Source of the DNA: Bugula neritina
Lineage: Eukaryota; Bryozoa; Gymnolaemata; Cheilostomatida; Bugulidae
DNA length: 64,000 nt
Direction: 5' to 3'
Assembly (NCBI GenBank): GCA_964035545.1
Contig: OZ037768.1
Coordinates: forward strand, 15,066,175-15,130,174
The position numbers were made by a program, and so were the translations under genes. The stretch's first letter is position 1. Every line of letters begins with the position of its first letter. The notes below the pieces were generated by a model. It did not search any database and had not been told where the DNA came from. It was given only the letters and a program-made list of their open reading frames with translations. Below, piece after piece: positions 27,205 to 42,030 of the stretch.

Positions 27205-27376
27205 TTTTTTATTGAAAAATTAAAAAAGTATATGAAAGAGGAATGCAAGAGCTATCTTTTCATGTAAAATTTGTTAATGTGAGACAAAAACTGTTCGAGC
27301 TATCCCCTGGAAACCGTTTATATATAACATAAAGCAGTGCTTGAATCTGGAAAGTAATGACCTTAAACTAACTGTG
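27205..27376 (-). repeat. Right long terminal inverted repeat
   Basis: It ends TGACCTTAAACTAACTGTG (27358-27376). The blocks AACATAAAGC (27326-27335), CTGTTCGAGCTATC (27291-27304), TATCTTTTCAT (27253-27263) and TAAAAAAGTATAT (27221-27233) are exact reverse complements of left-arm blocks in mirrored order. Confidence 0.82.
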
Positions 27377-27378
27377 CA
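27377..27378. other. Target-site duplication CA, right copy
   Basis: The second CA, followed at once by TACTGCAACATACCG, the continuation seen at 34106 and 62017 in uninterrupted copies. Confidence 0.87.
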
Positions 27379-28387
27379 TACTGCAACATACCGAAATATA
27401 TGGTAACCTACTGAAATATGTTGCAAACGACTGAAATATACTGCAACAAACTGCAACATAATGAAATATACTGCAACATACTGAAAGATACTGCAACATA
27501 CTGAAATACACTATAGAATACCCAAAAATACTGCAACATACTGAAATATACTGCAAGATACTGCAAAATACTGAAATACATTGTAAGATACCTAAATACA
27601 CTGCAACATACTGCAACATACTGCAACATATTGAAATACACTGTAACATATTGAAAAACACTGCAACACATTGAAATATACCGCAACATACCGAAGTATA
27701 TGGTAGCCTACTGAAATATACTGCGACATACTGAAATACACTGTAACGTACTGAAATACACTGCAACATACTGAAATACACTGTAACATATTAAAATACA
27801 CTGCAACACACTGAAATATACTGAAACATACTGAAATATATGGTAACCCACTGAAATCTGTTGCAAACCACGGAAATATACTGCAACATACTGCAACATT
27901 ATGAATAATACTGCAACATACTGAAATATACTGCAAGATACTGCAACATACTGATACACATTGTAAGATACTGAAATACACTGCAACATACTGAAATATA
28001 CTGCAAGATACTGCAACATACTGAAACACATTGTAAGATACTGAAATACACTGCAACATACCGCAACATACTGCAACGTATTGAAATACACTGTAACATG
28101 TTGAAAAACACTGCAACACATTGAAATATACTGCAACATACTAAAACATACGGCAACATACTGAAATATACTGCGACACATTGAAATATAGTGCAACATA
28201 CTGAAATATGCTGTAGCATACTGAAATACACTGCAATACACTGAAGTATACTGTAATATACAGAAACGTACTGTAACATACTGAAACATACGGCAACTTA
28301 CTACAATATACTGTGACACATTGAAGTATACTGCAACATACTGAAATACACCGTAACATACTGAAATACACTGCAACATACTGAAAT

Positions 28388-28647
28388 ACACTGTAACATA
28401 TTGAAATACACTGCAACACACTGAAATATACTGAAACATACCGAAATATATGGTAACCTACTGAAATATGTTGCAAACCACTAAAACATACTGCATCATC
28501 CTGCAACAAAATGAAATACACTGTAACATATTGTAATACACTGCAACACACTGAAATATACTGAAACATACCGAAATATATGGTAACCTACTGAAATATG
28601 TTGCAAACCACTAAAACATACTGCATCATCCTGCAACAAAATGAAAT
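28388..28647. repeat. 130-bp local tandem duplication, copy 3
   Basis: Two 130-bp units (28388-28517 and 28518-28647) as at 19911-20170, offset 8,477 bp, with the shared ATATTGTAAT substitution in the second unit. Confidence 0.85.
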
Positions 28648-31600
28648 ATACGGTAACACTGAAGCATACTGCAATATACTGAAATATACTGTAACATACT
28701 AAGACATACTGCAACATACCAAAAATATGGTAACCTACTGAAATATGTTACAAACTACTGAAACATACTGCAACATACTGCAACATAATGAAATATACTG
28801 CAACATACTGAAAGATACTGCAACATACTGAAATACACTATAGAATACCCAAATATACTGCAACATACTGAAATATACTGCAAGATACTGCAAAATACTG
28901 AAATACATTGTAAGATACCTAAATACACTGCAACATACTGCAACATACTGCAACATATTGAAATACACTGTAACATATTGAAAAACACTGCAACACATTG
29001 AAATATACAGCAACATACCGAATTATATGGTAGCCTACTGAAATATACTGCGACATACTGAAATACACTGTAACGTACTGAAATACACTGCAACATACTG
29101 AAATACACTGTAACATATTAAAATACACTGCAACACACTGAAATATACTGAAACATACTGAAATATATGGTAACCCACTGAAATCTGTTGCAAACCACTG
29201 AAATATACTGCAACATACTGCAACATAATGAATAATACTGCAACATACTGAAATATACTGCAAGATACGGCAACATACTGATACACATTGTAAGATACTG
29301 AAATACACTGCAACATACTGAAATATACTGCAAGATACTGCAACATACTGAAACACATTGTAAGATACTGAAATACACTGCAACATACCGCAACATACTG
29401 CAACATATTGAAATACACTGTAACATGTTGAAAAACACTGCAACACATTGAAATATACTGCAACATACTAAAACATACGGCAACATACTGAAATATACTG
29501 CGACACATTGAAATATAGTGCAACATACTGAAATATGCTGTAGCATACTGAAATACACTGCAATTCACTGAAATATACTGTAATATACAGAAACGTACTG
29601 TAACATACTGAAACATACGGCAACATACTAAAATATACTGCGACACATTGAAATATACTGCAGCAAACTGAAATACACCGTAACACATTGAAATACACTG
29701 CAACACAGGGAATTATACTGAAATACATTGTAAGATATGGAAACACACTGCAACATACTGCAACATAATGAAATATATGGTAACCTACTGAAATATGTTG
29801 AAAACTACTGAAACATACTGCAACATTATGCAACATAATGAAAGATACTGCAATATACTGAAATAAACTGAGATACTGCAACATACTGAAATACACTGTA
29901 ACCTACTGAAATACACTGCAACACATTGAAATATTCCGCAACATACCGAAATATAAGGTAAGCTAATGAGTTATACTGTAACACTTTGAAGTACACTGCA
30001 ACATACTGAAATACACTGCGACACACTAAATTATACTGTAATTTACAGAAATGTACTGCAACATACTGAAATATACTGCAAGATACTGCAACATACTGAA
30101 ATACACTGTAACATACTGAAATACACTGCAACATACTGAAATATACTGCATGATACTGCAACATACTGATACACATTGTAAGATACTGAAATGCACTGCA
30201 ACATACTGAAATATACTGCATGATACTGCAACATATTCATACACATTGTAAGATACTGAAATACACTGCAACATACCGCAACATACTGCAACGTATTGAA
30301 ATACACTGTAACATATTGAAAAACACTGCAACACATTGAAACATACTGCAACATACTGAAACATACGGCAACATACTGAAATATACTGCGACACATTGAA
30401 ATATAGTGCAACATACTGAAATATGCTGTAGCATACTGAAATACACTGCAATACACTGAAGTATACTGTAATATACAGAAACGTACTGTAACATACTGAA
30501 ACATACGGCAACATACTACAATATACTGTGACACATTGAAATATACTGCAACATACTGAAATACACCGTAACATACTGAAACACACTGCAACATACTGAA
30601 ATACACTGTAACATATTGAAATACACTGCAACACACTGAAATATACTGAAACATACCGAAATATATGGTAACCTACTGAAATATGTTGCAAACCACTAAA
30701 ACATACTGCATCATCCTGCAACAAAATGAAATATACGGTAACACTGAAGCATACTGCAATATACTGACATATACTGTAACATACTAAGACATACTGCAAC
30801 ATACCGAAAAATATGGTAACCTACTGAAATATGTTACAAACTACTGAAACATACTGCAACATACTGCAACATAATGAAATATACTGCAACATACTGAAAG
30901 ATACTGCAACATACTGAAATATACTGCAAGATACTGAAAAATACTGAAATACATTGTAAGATACCTAAATACACTGCAACATACTGCAACATATTAAATA
31001 CACTGTAACATATTGAAAAACACTGCAACACATTGAAATATACCGCAACATACCGAAGTATATGGTAGCCTACTGAAATATACTGCGACATACTGAAATA
31101 CACTGTGACGTACTGAAATACACTGCAACATACTGAAATACACTGTAACATATTAAAATACACTGCAACACACTGAAATATACTGAAACATACCGAAATA
31201 TATGGTAACCCACTGAAATCTGTTGCAAACCACTGAAATATACTGCAACATACTGCAACATAATGAAGTATACTGCAACATACTGAAATATACTGCAAGA
31301 TACTGCAACATACTGATACAGATTGTAAGATACTGAAATACACTGCAACATACCGCAACATACTGCAACGTATTGAAAAACACTGTAACATATTGAAAAA
31401 CACTGCAACACATTGAAATATACTGCAACATACTGAAACATACGGCAACATACTGAAATATACTGCGACACATTGAAATATAGTGCAACATACTGAAATA
31501 TGCTGTAGCATACTGAAATACACTGCAATTCACTGAAATATACTGTAATATACAGAAACGTACTGTAACATACTGAAACATACGGCAACATACTAAAATG

Positions 31601-34600
31601 TACTGCGACACATTGAAATATACTGCAACATACTGAAATACACCGTAACATACTAAACTCCACTTCAACATTCTGAAATACACTGTAACACATTGAAATA
31701 CACTGCAACACATTGAATTATACTGAAATACATTGTAAGATACTGAAATACACTGCAAGATACTGCAACATAATGGAATATATGGTAACCTACTGAAATA
31801 TGTTGAAAACTACTGAAATATACTGCAACATAATGCAACATAATGAAAGATACTGCAACATACTGAAAAAAACTGCAAGATACTGCAACATACTGAAATA
31901 CACTGCAACACACTGAAGTATACTGTAATATACAGAAATGTACTGTAAAATACTGAAATATACTTCATTATACTGAAAATACCTAAAAACATTGAAACAT
32001 ACTGATATACACTGAAACATACTGAAATACACTGCAACACATTGGAATATACTGCAACATACCGAAATATATGGTAACCTACTGAAGTATGTTGCAAACT
32101 ACTGAAATATACTGCAACATACTGAAATACGCCGTAACATACTGAAATACACTGCAACATACTGAAATACATCGTAACAAATTGAAATATAATGCAACAC
32201 ACTGAAATATACTGAAACATACCGAAATATATGGTAACCTACTGAAATATGTTGCAAACCACTGAAACATACTGCATCATCCTGCAACAAAATGAAAAAT
32301 ACAGTAACACTGAAGCATACTGCAATAGACTGAAATATACTGTAACATACTGAGACATACTGCAACATACCGAAATATATGGTAACCTACTGAAATATGT
32401 TGCAAACGACTGAAATATACTGCAACATATTGAAGTATACTGCAACATACTGAAATATACTGCAAGATACTGCAACATACTGAAATACACTGTAACATAC
32501 TGAAATACACTGCAAGATACCGAAATATACTTCAAGATACTGCAACATACTGAAACACATTGTAAGATACTGAAATACACTGCAACATACCGCAGCAAAC
32601 TGCAACGTATTGAAATACACTGTAACATACTGAAAAACACTGCAACATATTGAAATATACTGCAACATACTAAAACATACGGCAACATACTGAAATATAC
32701 TGCGACACATTGAAATATAGTGCAACATACTGAAATATGCTGTAGCATACTGAAATACACTGCAATACACTGAAGTATACTGTAATATACAGAAATGTAC
32801 TGTAACATACTGAAACATACGGCAACATACTAAAATATACTGCGACACATTGAAATATACTGCAATATACTGAAATACACCGTAACATACTAAACTCCAC
32901 TGCAACATTCTGAAATACACTGTAACACATTGAAATACACTGCAACACAGTGAATTATACTGAAATACATTGTAAGATACGGAAACACGCTGCAACATAC
33001 TGCAACATAATGAAATATATGGTAACCTACTGAAATATGTTGAAAACTACTGAAATATACTGCAACATTATGCAACATAATGAAAGATACTGCATTATAC
33101 TGAAAGAAACTGCAAGATACTGCAGCATACTGAAATACACTGTAACATACTGAAATACACTGTAACATATTGAAATACACTGCGACATACTGCAACATAC
33201 TGAAAAACGCTGTAACATATTGAAATACACTGCAACACATTGAAATATTCTGCAACATACCGAAATATATGGTAACCTAATGATGTATACTGTAACACGT
33301 TGAAGTACACTGCAACATACTGAAATACACTGCAACACACTAAATTATACTGTAATTTACAGAAATGTACTGCAACATACTGAAATATACTGCAAGATAC
33401 TGCAACATACTGAAATACACTGTAACATACTGAAATACACTGCAACATCCTGAAATATACTGCATGATACTGCAATATACTGGAACACATTGTAAGATAC
33501 TGAAATGCACTGCAACATACTGAAATATACTGCATGATACTGCAACATACTCATACACATTGTAAGATACTGAAATACACTGCAACATACCGCAACATAC
33601 TGCAACACATTGAAATATACTGCAACATACTAAAACATACGGCAACATACTGAAATATACTGCGACACATTGAAATATAGTGCAACATACTGAAATATGC
33701 TGTAGCATACTGAAATACACTGCAAAACACTGAAGTAAACTGTAATATACAGAAACGTACTGTAACATACTGAAACATACGGCAACATACTAAAATATAC
33801 TGCGACACATTGAAATATACTGCAACATACTGAAATACACCGTAACATACTGAAATACACTGCAACATACTGAAATACGCCGTAACATACTGAAATACAC
33901 TGCAACATACTGAAATACACTGTAACAAATTGAAATACACTGAAACACACTGAAATATGCTGAAACATACCGAAATATATGGTAACCTACTGAAATATGT
34001 TGCAAACCACTGAAACATACTGCATCATCTTGCAACGAAAGGAAATATACGGTAACGCTGAAGCATACTGCAATATACTGAAATATACTGTAACATACTA
34101 AGACATACTGCAACATACCGAAATATATGGTAACCTACTGAAATATGTTGCAAACGACTAAAATATACTGCAACATACTGCAACATAATGAAATATACTG
34201 CAACATACTGAAAGATACTGCAACATACTGAAATACACTATAGAATACCCAAAAAAACTGCAACATACTGAAATATACTGCAAGATACTGCAAAATACTG
34301 AAATACATTGTGAGATACCTAAATACACTGCAACATACTGCAACATACTGCAACATATTGAAATACACTGTAACATATTGAAAAACACTGCAACACATTG
34401 AAATATACCGCAACATACCGAAGTATATGGTAGCCTACTGAAATATACTGCGACATACTGAAATACACTGTAACGCACTGAAATACACTGCAACATACTG
34501 AAATACACTGTAACATATTAAAATACACTGCAACACACTGAAATATACTGAAACATACTGAAATATATGGTAACCCACTGAAATCTGTTGCAAACCACGG

Positions 34601-35114
34601 AAATATACTGCAACATACTGCAACATTATGAATAATACTGCAACATACTGAAATATACTGCAAGATACTGCAACATACTGATACATATTGTAAGATACTG
34701 AAATACACTGCAACATACTGAAATATACTGCAAGATACTGCAACATACTGAAACACATTGTAAGATACTGAAGTACACTGCAACATACCGCAACATACTG
34801 CAACGTATTGAAATACACTGTAACATGTTGAAAAACACTGCAACACATTGAAATATACTGCAACATACTAAAACATACGGCAACATACTGAAATATACTG
34901 CGACACATTGAAATATAGTGCAACATACTGAAATATGCTGTAGCATACTGAAATACACTGCAATACACTGAAGTATACTGTAATATACAGAAACGTACTG
35001 TAACATACTGAAACATACGGCAACTTACTACAATATACTGTGACACATTGAAGTATACTGCAACATACTGAAAGACACCGTAACATACTGAAATACACTG
35101 CAACATACTGAAAT

Positions 35115-35374
35115 ACACTGTAACATATTGAAATACACTGCAACACACTGAAATATACTGAAACATACCGAAATATATGGTAACCTACTGAAATATGTTG
35201 CAAACCACTAAAACATACTGCATCATCCTGCAACAAAATGAAATACACTGTAACATATTGTAATACACTGCAACACACTGAAATATACTGAAACATACCG
35301 AAATATATGGTAACCTACTGAAATATGTTGCAAACCACTAAAACATACTGCATCATCCTGCAACAAAATGAAAT
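35115..35374. repeat. 130-bp local tandem duplication, copy 4
   Basis: Two 130-bp units (35115-35244 and 35245-35374), 6,727 bp from the previous occurrence and sharing its substitution. Confidence 0.85.
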
Positions 35375-38300
35375 ATACGGTAACACTGAAGCATACTGCA
35401 ATATACTGAAATATACTGTAACATACTAAGACATACTGCAACATACCAAAAATATGGTAACCTACTGAAATATGTTACAAACTACTGAAACATACTGCAA
35501 CATACTGCGACATAATGAAATATACTGCAACATACTGAAAGATACTGCAACATACTGAAATACACTATAGAATACCCAAATATACTGCAACATACTGAAA
35601 TATACTGCAAGATACTGCAAAATACTGAAATACATTGTAAGATACCTAAATACACTGCAACATACTGCAACATACTGCAACATATTGAAATACACTGTAA
35701 CATATTGAAAAACACTGCAACACATTGAAATATACAGCAACATACCGAATTATATGGTAGCCTACTGAAATATACTGCGACATACTGAAATACACTGTAA
35801 CGTACTGAAATACACTGCAACATACTGAAATACACTGTAACATATTAAAATACACTGCAACACACTGAAATATACTGAAACATACCGAAATATATGGTAA
35901 CCCACTGAAATCTGTTGCAAACCACTGAAATATACTGCAACATACTGCAACATAATGAATAATACTGCAACATACTGAAATATACTGCAAGATACTGCAA
36001 CATACTGATACACATTGTAAGATACTGAAATACACTGCAACATACTGAAATATACTGCAAGATACTGCAACATACTGAAACACATTGTAAGATACTGAAA
36101 TACACTGCAACATACCGCAACATACTGCAACGTATTGAAATACACTGTAACATGTTGAAAAACACTGCAACACATTGAAATATACTGCAACATACTAAAA
36201 CATACGGCAACATACTGAAATATACTGCGACACATTGAAATATAGTGCAACATACTGAAATATGCTGTAGGATACTGAAATACACTGCAATTCACTGAAA
36301 TATACTGTAATATACAGAAACGTACTGTAACATACTGAAACATACGGCAACATACTAAAATATACTGCGACACATTGAAATATACTGCAGCATACTGAAA
36401 TACACCGTAACACATTGAAATACACTGCAACACAGGGAATTATACTGAAATACATTGTAAGATATAGAAACACACTGCAACATACTGCAACATAATGAAA
36501 TATATGGTAACCTACTGAAATATGTTGAAAACTACTGAAACATACTGCAACATTATGCAACATAATGAAAGATACTGCAATATACTGAAATAAACTGCAA
36601 GATACTGCAACATACTGAAATACACTGTAACCTACTGAAATACACTGTAACGTATTGAAATACACTGCGACATACTGCAACATACTGAAAAACGCTGTAA
36701 CATATTGAAATACACTGCAACACATTGAAATATTCCGCAACATACCGAAATATAAGGTAAGCTAATGAGTTATACTGTAACACGTTGAAGTACACTGCAA
36801 CATACTGAAATACACTGCGACACACTAAATTATACTGTAATTTACAGAAATGTACTGCAACATACTGAAATATACTGCAAGATACTGCAACATACTGAAA
36901 TACACTGTAACATACTGAAATACACTGCAACATACTGAAATATACTGCATGATACTGCAACATACTGATACACATTGTAAGATACTGAAATGCACTGCAA
37001 CATACTGAAATATACTGCATGATACTGCAACATATTCATACACATTGTAAGATACTGAAATACACTGCAACATACCGCAACATACTGCAACGTATTGAAA
37101 TACACTGTAACATATTGAAAGACACTGCAACACATTGAAACATACTGCAACATACTGAAACATACGGCAACATACTGAAATATACTGCGACACATTGAAA
37201 TATAGTGCAACATACTGAAATATGCTGTAGCATACTGAAATACACTGCAATACACTGAAGTATACTGTAATATACAGAAACGTACTGTAACATACTGAAA
37301 CATACGGCAACATACTACAATATACTGTGACACATTGAAATATACTGCAACATACTGAAATACACCGTAACATACTGAAACCCACTGCAACATACTGAAA
37401 TACACTGTAACATATTGAAATACACTGCAACACACTGAAATATACTGAAACATACCGAAATATATGGTAACCTACTGAAATATGTTGCAAACCACTAAAA
37501 CATACTGCATCATCCTGCAACAAAATGAAATATACGGTAACACTGAAGCATACTGCAATATACTGACATATACTGTAACATACTAAGACATACTGCAACA
37601 TACCGAAAAATATGGTAACCTACTGAAATATGTTACAAACTACTGAAACATACTGCAACATACTGCAACATAATGAAATATACTGCAACATACTGAAAGA
37701 TACTGCAACATACTGAAATATACTGCAAGATACTGAAAAATACTGAAATACATTGTAAGATACCTAAATACACTGCAACATACTGCAACATATTGAAATA
37801 CACTGTAACATATTGAAAAACACTGCAACACATTGAAATATACCGCAACATACCGAAGTATATGGTAGCCTACTGAAATATACTGCGACATACTGAAATA
37901 CACTGTAACGTACTGAAATACACTGCAACATACTGAAATACACTGTAACATATTAAAATACACTGCAACACACTGAAATATACTGAAACATACTGCAACA
38001 TAATGAAGTATACTGCAACATACTGAAATATACTGCAAGATACTGCAACATACTGATACAGATTGTAAGATACTGAAATACACTGCAACATACCGCAACA
38101 TACTGCAACGTATTGAAAAACACTGTAACATATTGAAAAACACTGCAACACATTGAAATATACTGCAACATACTGAAACATACGGCAACATACTGAAATA
38201 TACTGCGACACATTGAAATATAGTGCAACATACTGAAATATGCTGTAGCATACTGAAATACACTGCAATTCACTGAAATATACTGTAATATACAGAAACG

Positions 38301-38715
38301 TACTGTAACATACTGAAACATACGGCAACATACTAAAATGTACTGCGACACATTGAAATATACTGCAACATACTGAAATACACCGTAACATACTAAACTC
38401 CACTTCAACATTCTGAAATACACTGTAACACATTGAAATACACTGCAACACATTGAATTATACTGAAATACATTGTAAGATACTGAAATACACTGCAAGA
38501 TACTGCAACATAATGGAATATATGGTAACCTACTGAAATATGTTGAAAACTACTGAAATATACTGCAACATAATGCAACATAATGAAAGATACTGCAACA
38601 TACTGAAATAAACTGCAAGATACTGCAACATACTGAAATACACTGCAACACACTGAAGTATACTGTAATATACAGAAATGTACTGTAAAATACTGAAATA
38701 TACTTCATTATACTG

Positions 38716-41700
38716 AAAATACCTAAAAACATTGAAACATACTGATATACACTGAAACATACTGAAATACACTGCAACACATTGGAATATACTGCAACAT
38801 ACCGAAATATATGGTAACCTACTGAAGTATGTTGCAAACTACTGAAATATACTGCAACATACTGAAATACGCCGTAACATACTGAAATACACTGCAACAT
38901 ACTGAGATACATCGTAACAAATTGAAATACACTGCAATACACTGAAATATACTGAAACATACCGAAATATATGGTAACCTACTGAAATATGTTGCAAACC
39001 ACTGAAACATACTGCATCATCCTGCAACAAAGTGAAAAATACGGTAACACTGAAGCATACTGCAATATACTGAAATATACTGTAACATACTGAGACATAC
39101 TGCAACATACCGAAATATATGGTAACCTACTGAAATATGTTGCATACGACTGAAATATACTGCAACATATTGAAGTATACTGCAACATACTGAAAAATAC
39201 TGCAAGATACTGCAACATACTGAAATACACTGTAACATACTGAAATACACTGCAAGATACTGAATCATACTGCAAGATACTGCAACATACTGAAACACAT
39301 TGTAAAATACTGAAATACACTGCAACATACCGCAGCAAACTGCAACGTATTGAAATACACTGTAACATATTGAAAAATACTGCAACACATTGAAATATAC
39401 TGCAACATACTAAAGCATACGGCAACATACTGAAATATACTGCGACACATTGAGATATAGTGCAACATACTGAAATATGCTGTAGCATACTGAAATACAC
39501 TGCAATACACTGAAGTATACTGTAATCTACAGAAATGTACTGTAACATACTGAAACATACGGCAACATACTAAAATATACTGCGACACATTGAAATATAC
39601 TGCAATATACTGAAATACACCGTAACATACTAAACTCCACTGCAACATTCTGAAATACACCGTAACACATTGAAATACACTGCAACACAGGGAATTATAC
39701 TGAAATACATTGTAAGATATGGAAACACACTGCAACATACTGCAACATAATGAAATATATGGTAACCTACTGAAATATGTTGAAAACTACTGAAACATAC
39801 TGCAACATTATGCAACATAATGAAAGATACTGCAATATACTGAAATAAACTGCAAGATACTGCAACATACTGAAATACACTGTAACCTACTGAAATACAC
39901 TGTAACATATTGAAATACACTGCGACATACTGCAACATACTGAAAAACGCTGTAACATATTGAAATACACTGCAACACATTGAAATATTCCGCAACATAC
40001 CGAAATATAAGGTAAGCTAATGAGTTATACTGTAACACGTTGAAGTACACTGCAACATACTGAAATACACTGCGACACACTAAATTATACTGTAATTTAC
40101 AGAAATGTACTGCAACATACTGAAATATACTGCAAGATACTGCAACATACTGAAATACACTGTAACATACTGAAATACACTGCAACATACTGAAATATAC
40201 TGCATGATACTGCAACATACTGATACACATTGTAAGATACTGAAATGCACTGCAACATACGGAAATATACTGCATGATACTGCAACATATTCATACACAT
40301 TGTAAGATACTGAAATACACTGCAACATACCGCAACATACTGCAACGTATTGAAATACACTGTAACATATTGAAAAACACTGCAACACATTGAAACATAC
40401 TGCAACATACTGAAACATACGGCAACATACTGAAATATACTGCGACACATTGAAATATAGTGCAACATACTGAAATATGCTGTAGCATACTGAAATACAC
40501 TGCAATACACTGAAGTATACTGTAATATACAGAAACGTACTGTAACATACTGAAACATACGGCAACATACTACAATATACTGTGACACATTGAAATATAC
40601 TGCAACATACTGAAATACACCGTAACATACTGAAACACACTGCAACATACTGAAATACACTGTAACATATTGAAATACACTGCAACACACTGAAATATAC
40701 TGAAACATACCGAAATATATGGTAACCTACTGAAATATGTTGCAAACCACTAAAACATACTGCATCATCCTGCAACAAAATGAAATATACGGTAACACTG
40801 AAGCATACTGCAATATACTGACATATACTGTAACATACTAAGACATACTGCAACATACCGAAAAATATGGTAACCTACTGAAATATGTTACAAACTACTG
40901 AAACATACTGCAACATACTGCAACATAATGAAATATACTGCAACATACTGAAAGATACTGCAACATACTGAAATATACTGCAAGATACTGAACAATACTG
41001 AAATACATTGTAAGATACCTAAATACACTGCAACATACTGCAACATATTGAAATACACTGTAACATATTGAAAAACACTGCAACACATTGAAATATACCG
41101 CAACATACCGAAGTATATGATAGCCTACTGAAATATACTGCGACATACTGAAATACACTGTAACGTACTGAAATACACTGCAACATACTGAAATACACTG
41201 TAACATATTAAAATACACTGCAACACACTGAAATATACTGAAACATACCGAAATATATGGTAACCCACTGAAATCTGTTGCAAACCACTGAAATATACTG
41301 CAACATACTGCAACATAATGAAGTATACTGCAACATACTGAAATATACTGCAAGATACTGCAACATACTGATACAGATTGTAAGATACTGAAATACACTG
41401 CAACATACCGCAACATACTGCAACGTATTGAAAAACACTGTAACATATTGAAAAACACTGCAACACATTGAAATATACTGCAACATACTGAAACATACGG
41501 CAACATACTGAAATATACTGCGACACATTGAAATATAGTGCAACACACTGAAATATGCTGTAGCATACTGAAATACACTGCAATTCACTGAAATATACTG
41601 CAATATACAGAAACGTACTGTAACATACTGAAACATACGGCAACATACTAAAATGTACTGCGACACATTGAAATATACTGCAACATACTGAAATACACCG

Positions 41701-42030
41701 TAACATACTAAACTCCACTTCAACATTCTGAAATACACTGTAACACATTGAAATACACTGCAACACATTGAATTATACTGAAATACATTGTAAGATAGTG
41801 AAATACACTGCAAGATACTGCAACATAATGGAATATATGGTAACCTACTGAAATATGTTGAAAACTACTGAAATATACTGCAACATAATGCAACATAATG
41901 AAAGATACTGCAACATACTGAAATAAACTGCAAGATACTGCAACATACTGAAATACACTGCAACACACTGAAGTATACTGTAATATACAGAAATGTACTG
42001 TAAAATACTGAAATATACTTCATTATACTG
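38716..42030. repeat. 3,315-bp HOR unit 1
   Basis: Measured between successive AAAATACCTAAAAACATTG landmarks. It is a full-length unit made only of decamer variants, with no coding content. Confidence 0.85.

Larger units (their letters stand above)
24811..27376. mobile_element. 2,566-bp non-autonomous element with long inverted repeats
   Basis: This unique AT-rich sequence interrupts the array. Its 19-bp ends, CACAGTTGGTTTAAGGTCA at 24811-24829 and the complement at 27358-27376, differ at one base. Patchy inverted similarity extends inward for about 180 bp, with perfect blocks including GATAGCTCGAACAG (24891-24904 and 27291-27304) and ATATACTTTTTTA (24962-24974 and 27221-27233). The target duplication is CA. 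I see no transposase, so it would be mobilised in trans or is dead. Paralogous sites 9,295 bp away and at 62 kb are empty, so it inserted after that HOR amplification. A tRNA-like segment lies inside. The family is inferred to be the same as for 3394-4150. Confidence 0.88.
27377..37600. repeat. 6.73-kb HOR, two successive copies
   Basis: 27377 to about 30030 matches 34104 to about 36757 at a 6,727-bp offset. Beyond that the offset becomes 6,799 bp because the first copy lacks 2 bp near 29870 and 70 bp (seven decamers) near 29920. Matching continues to about 31.0 and 37.8 kb, and less regularly to the landmarks at 31976 and 38716 (6,740 bp apart). The left end of the first copy is exactly the transposon insertion point. 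Confidence 0.82.

Noticed and set aside
24811-27376. LTR retrotransposon or endogenous virus
   Set aside because: The terminal repeats are inverted, not direct, the target duplication is 2 bp, and no gag or pol reading frame is visible.
27274-27459. 61-codon minus-strand frame crossing the right edge of the 2.57-kb element
   Set aside because: It joins satellite translation to transposon terminal repeat across the insertion boundary, so it cannot be an ancestral gene.
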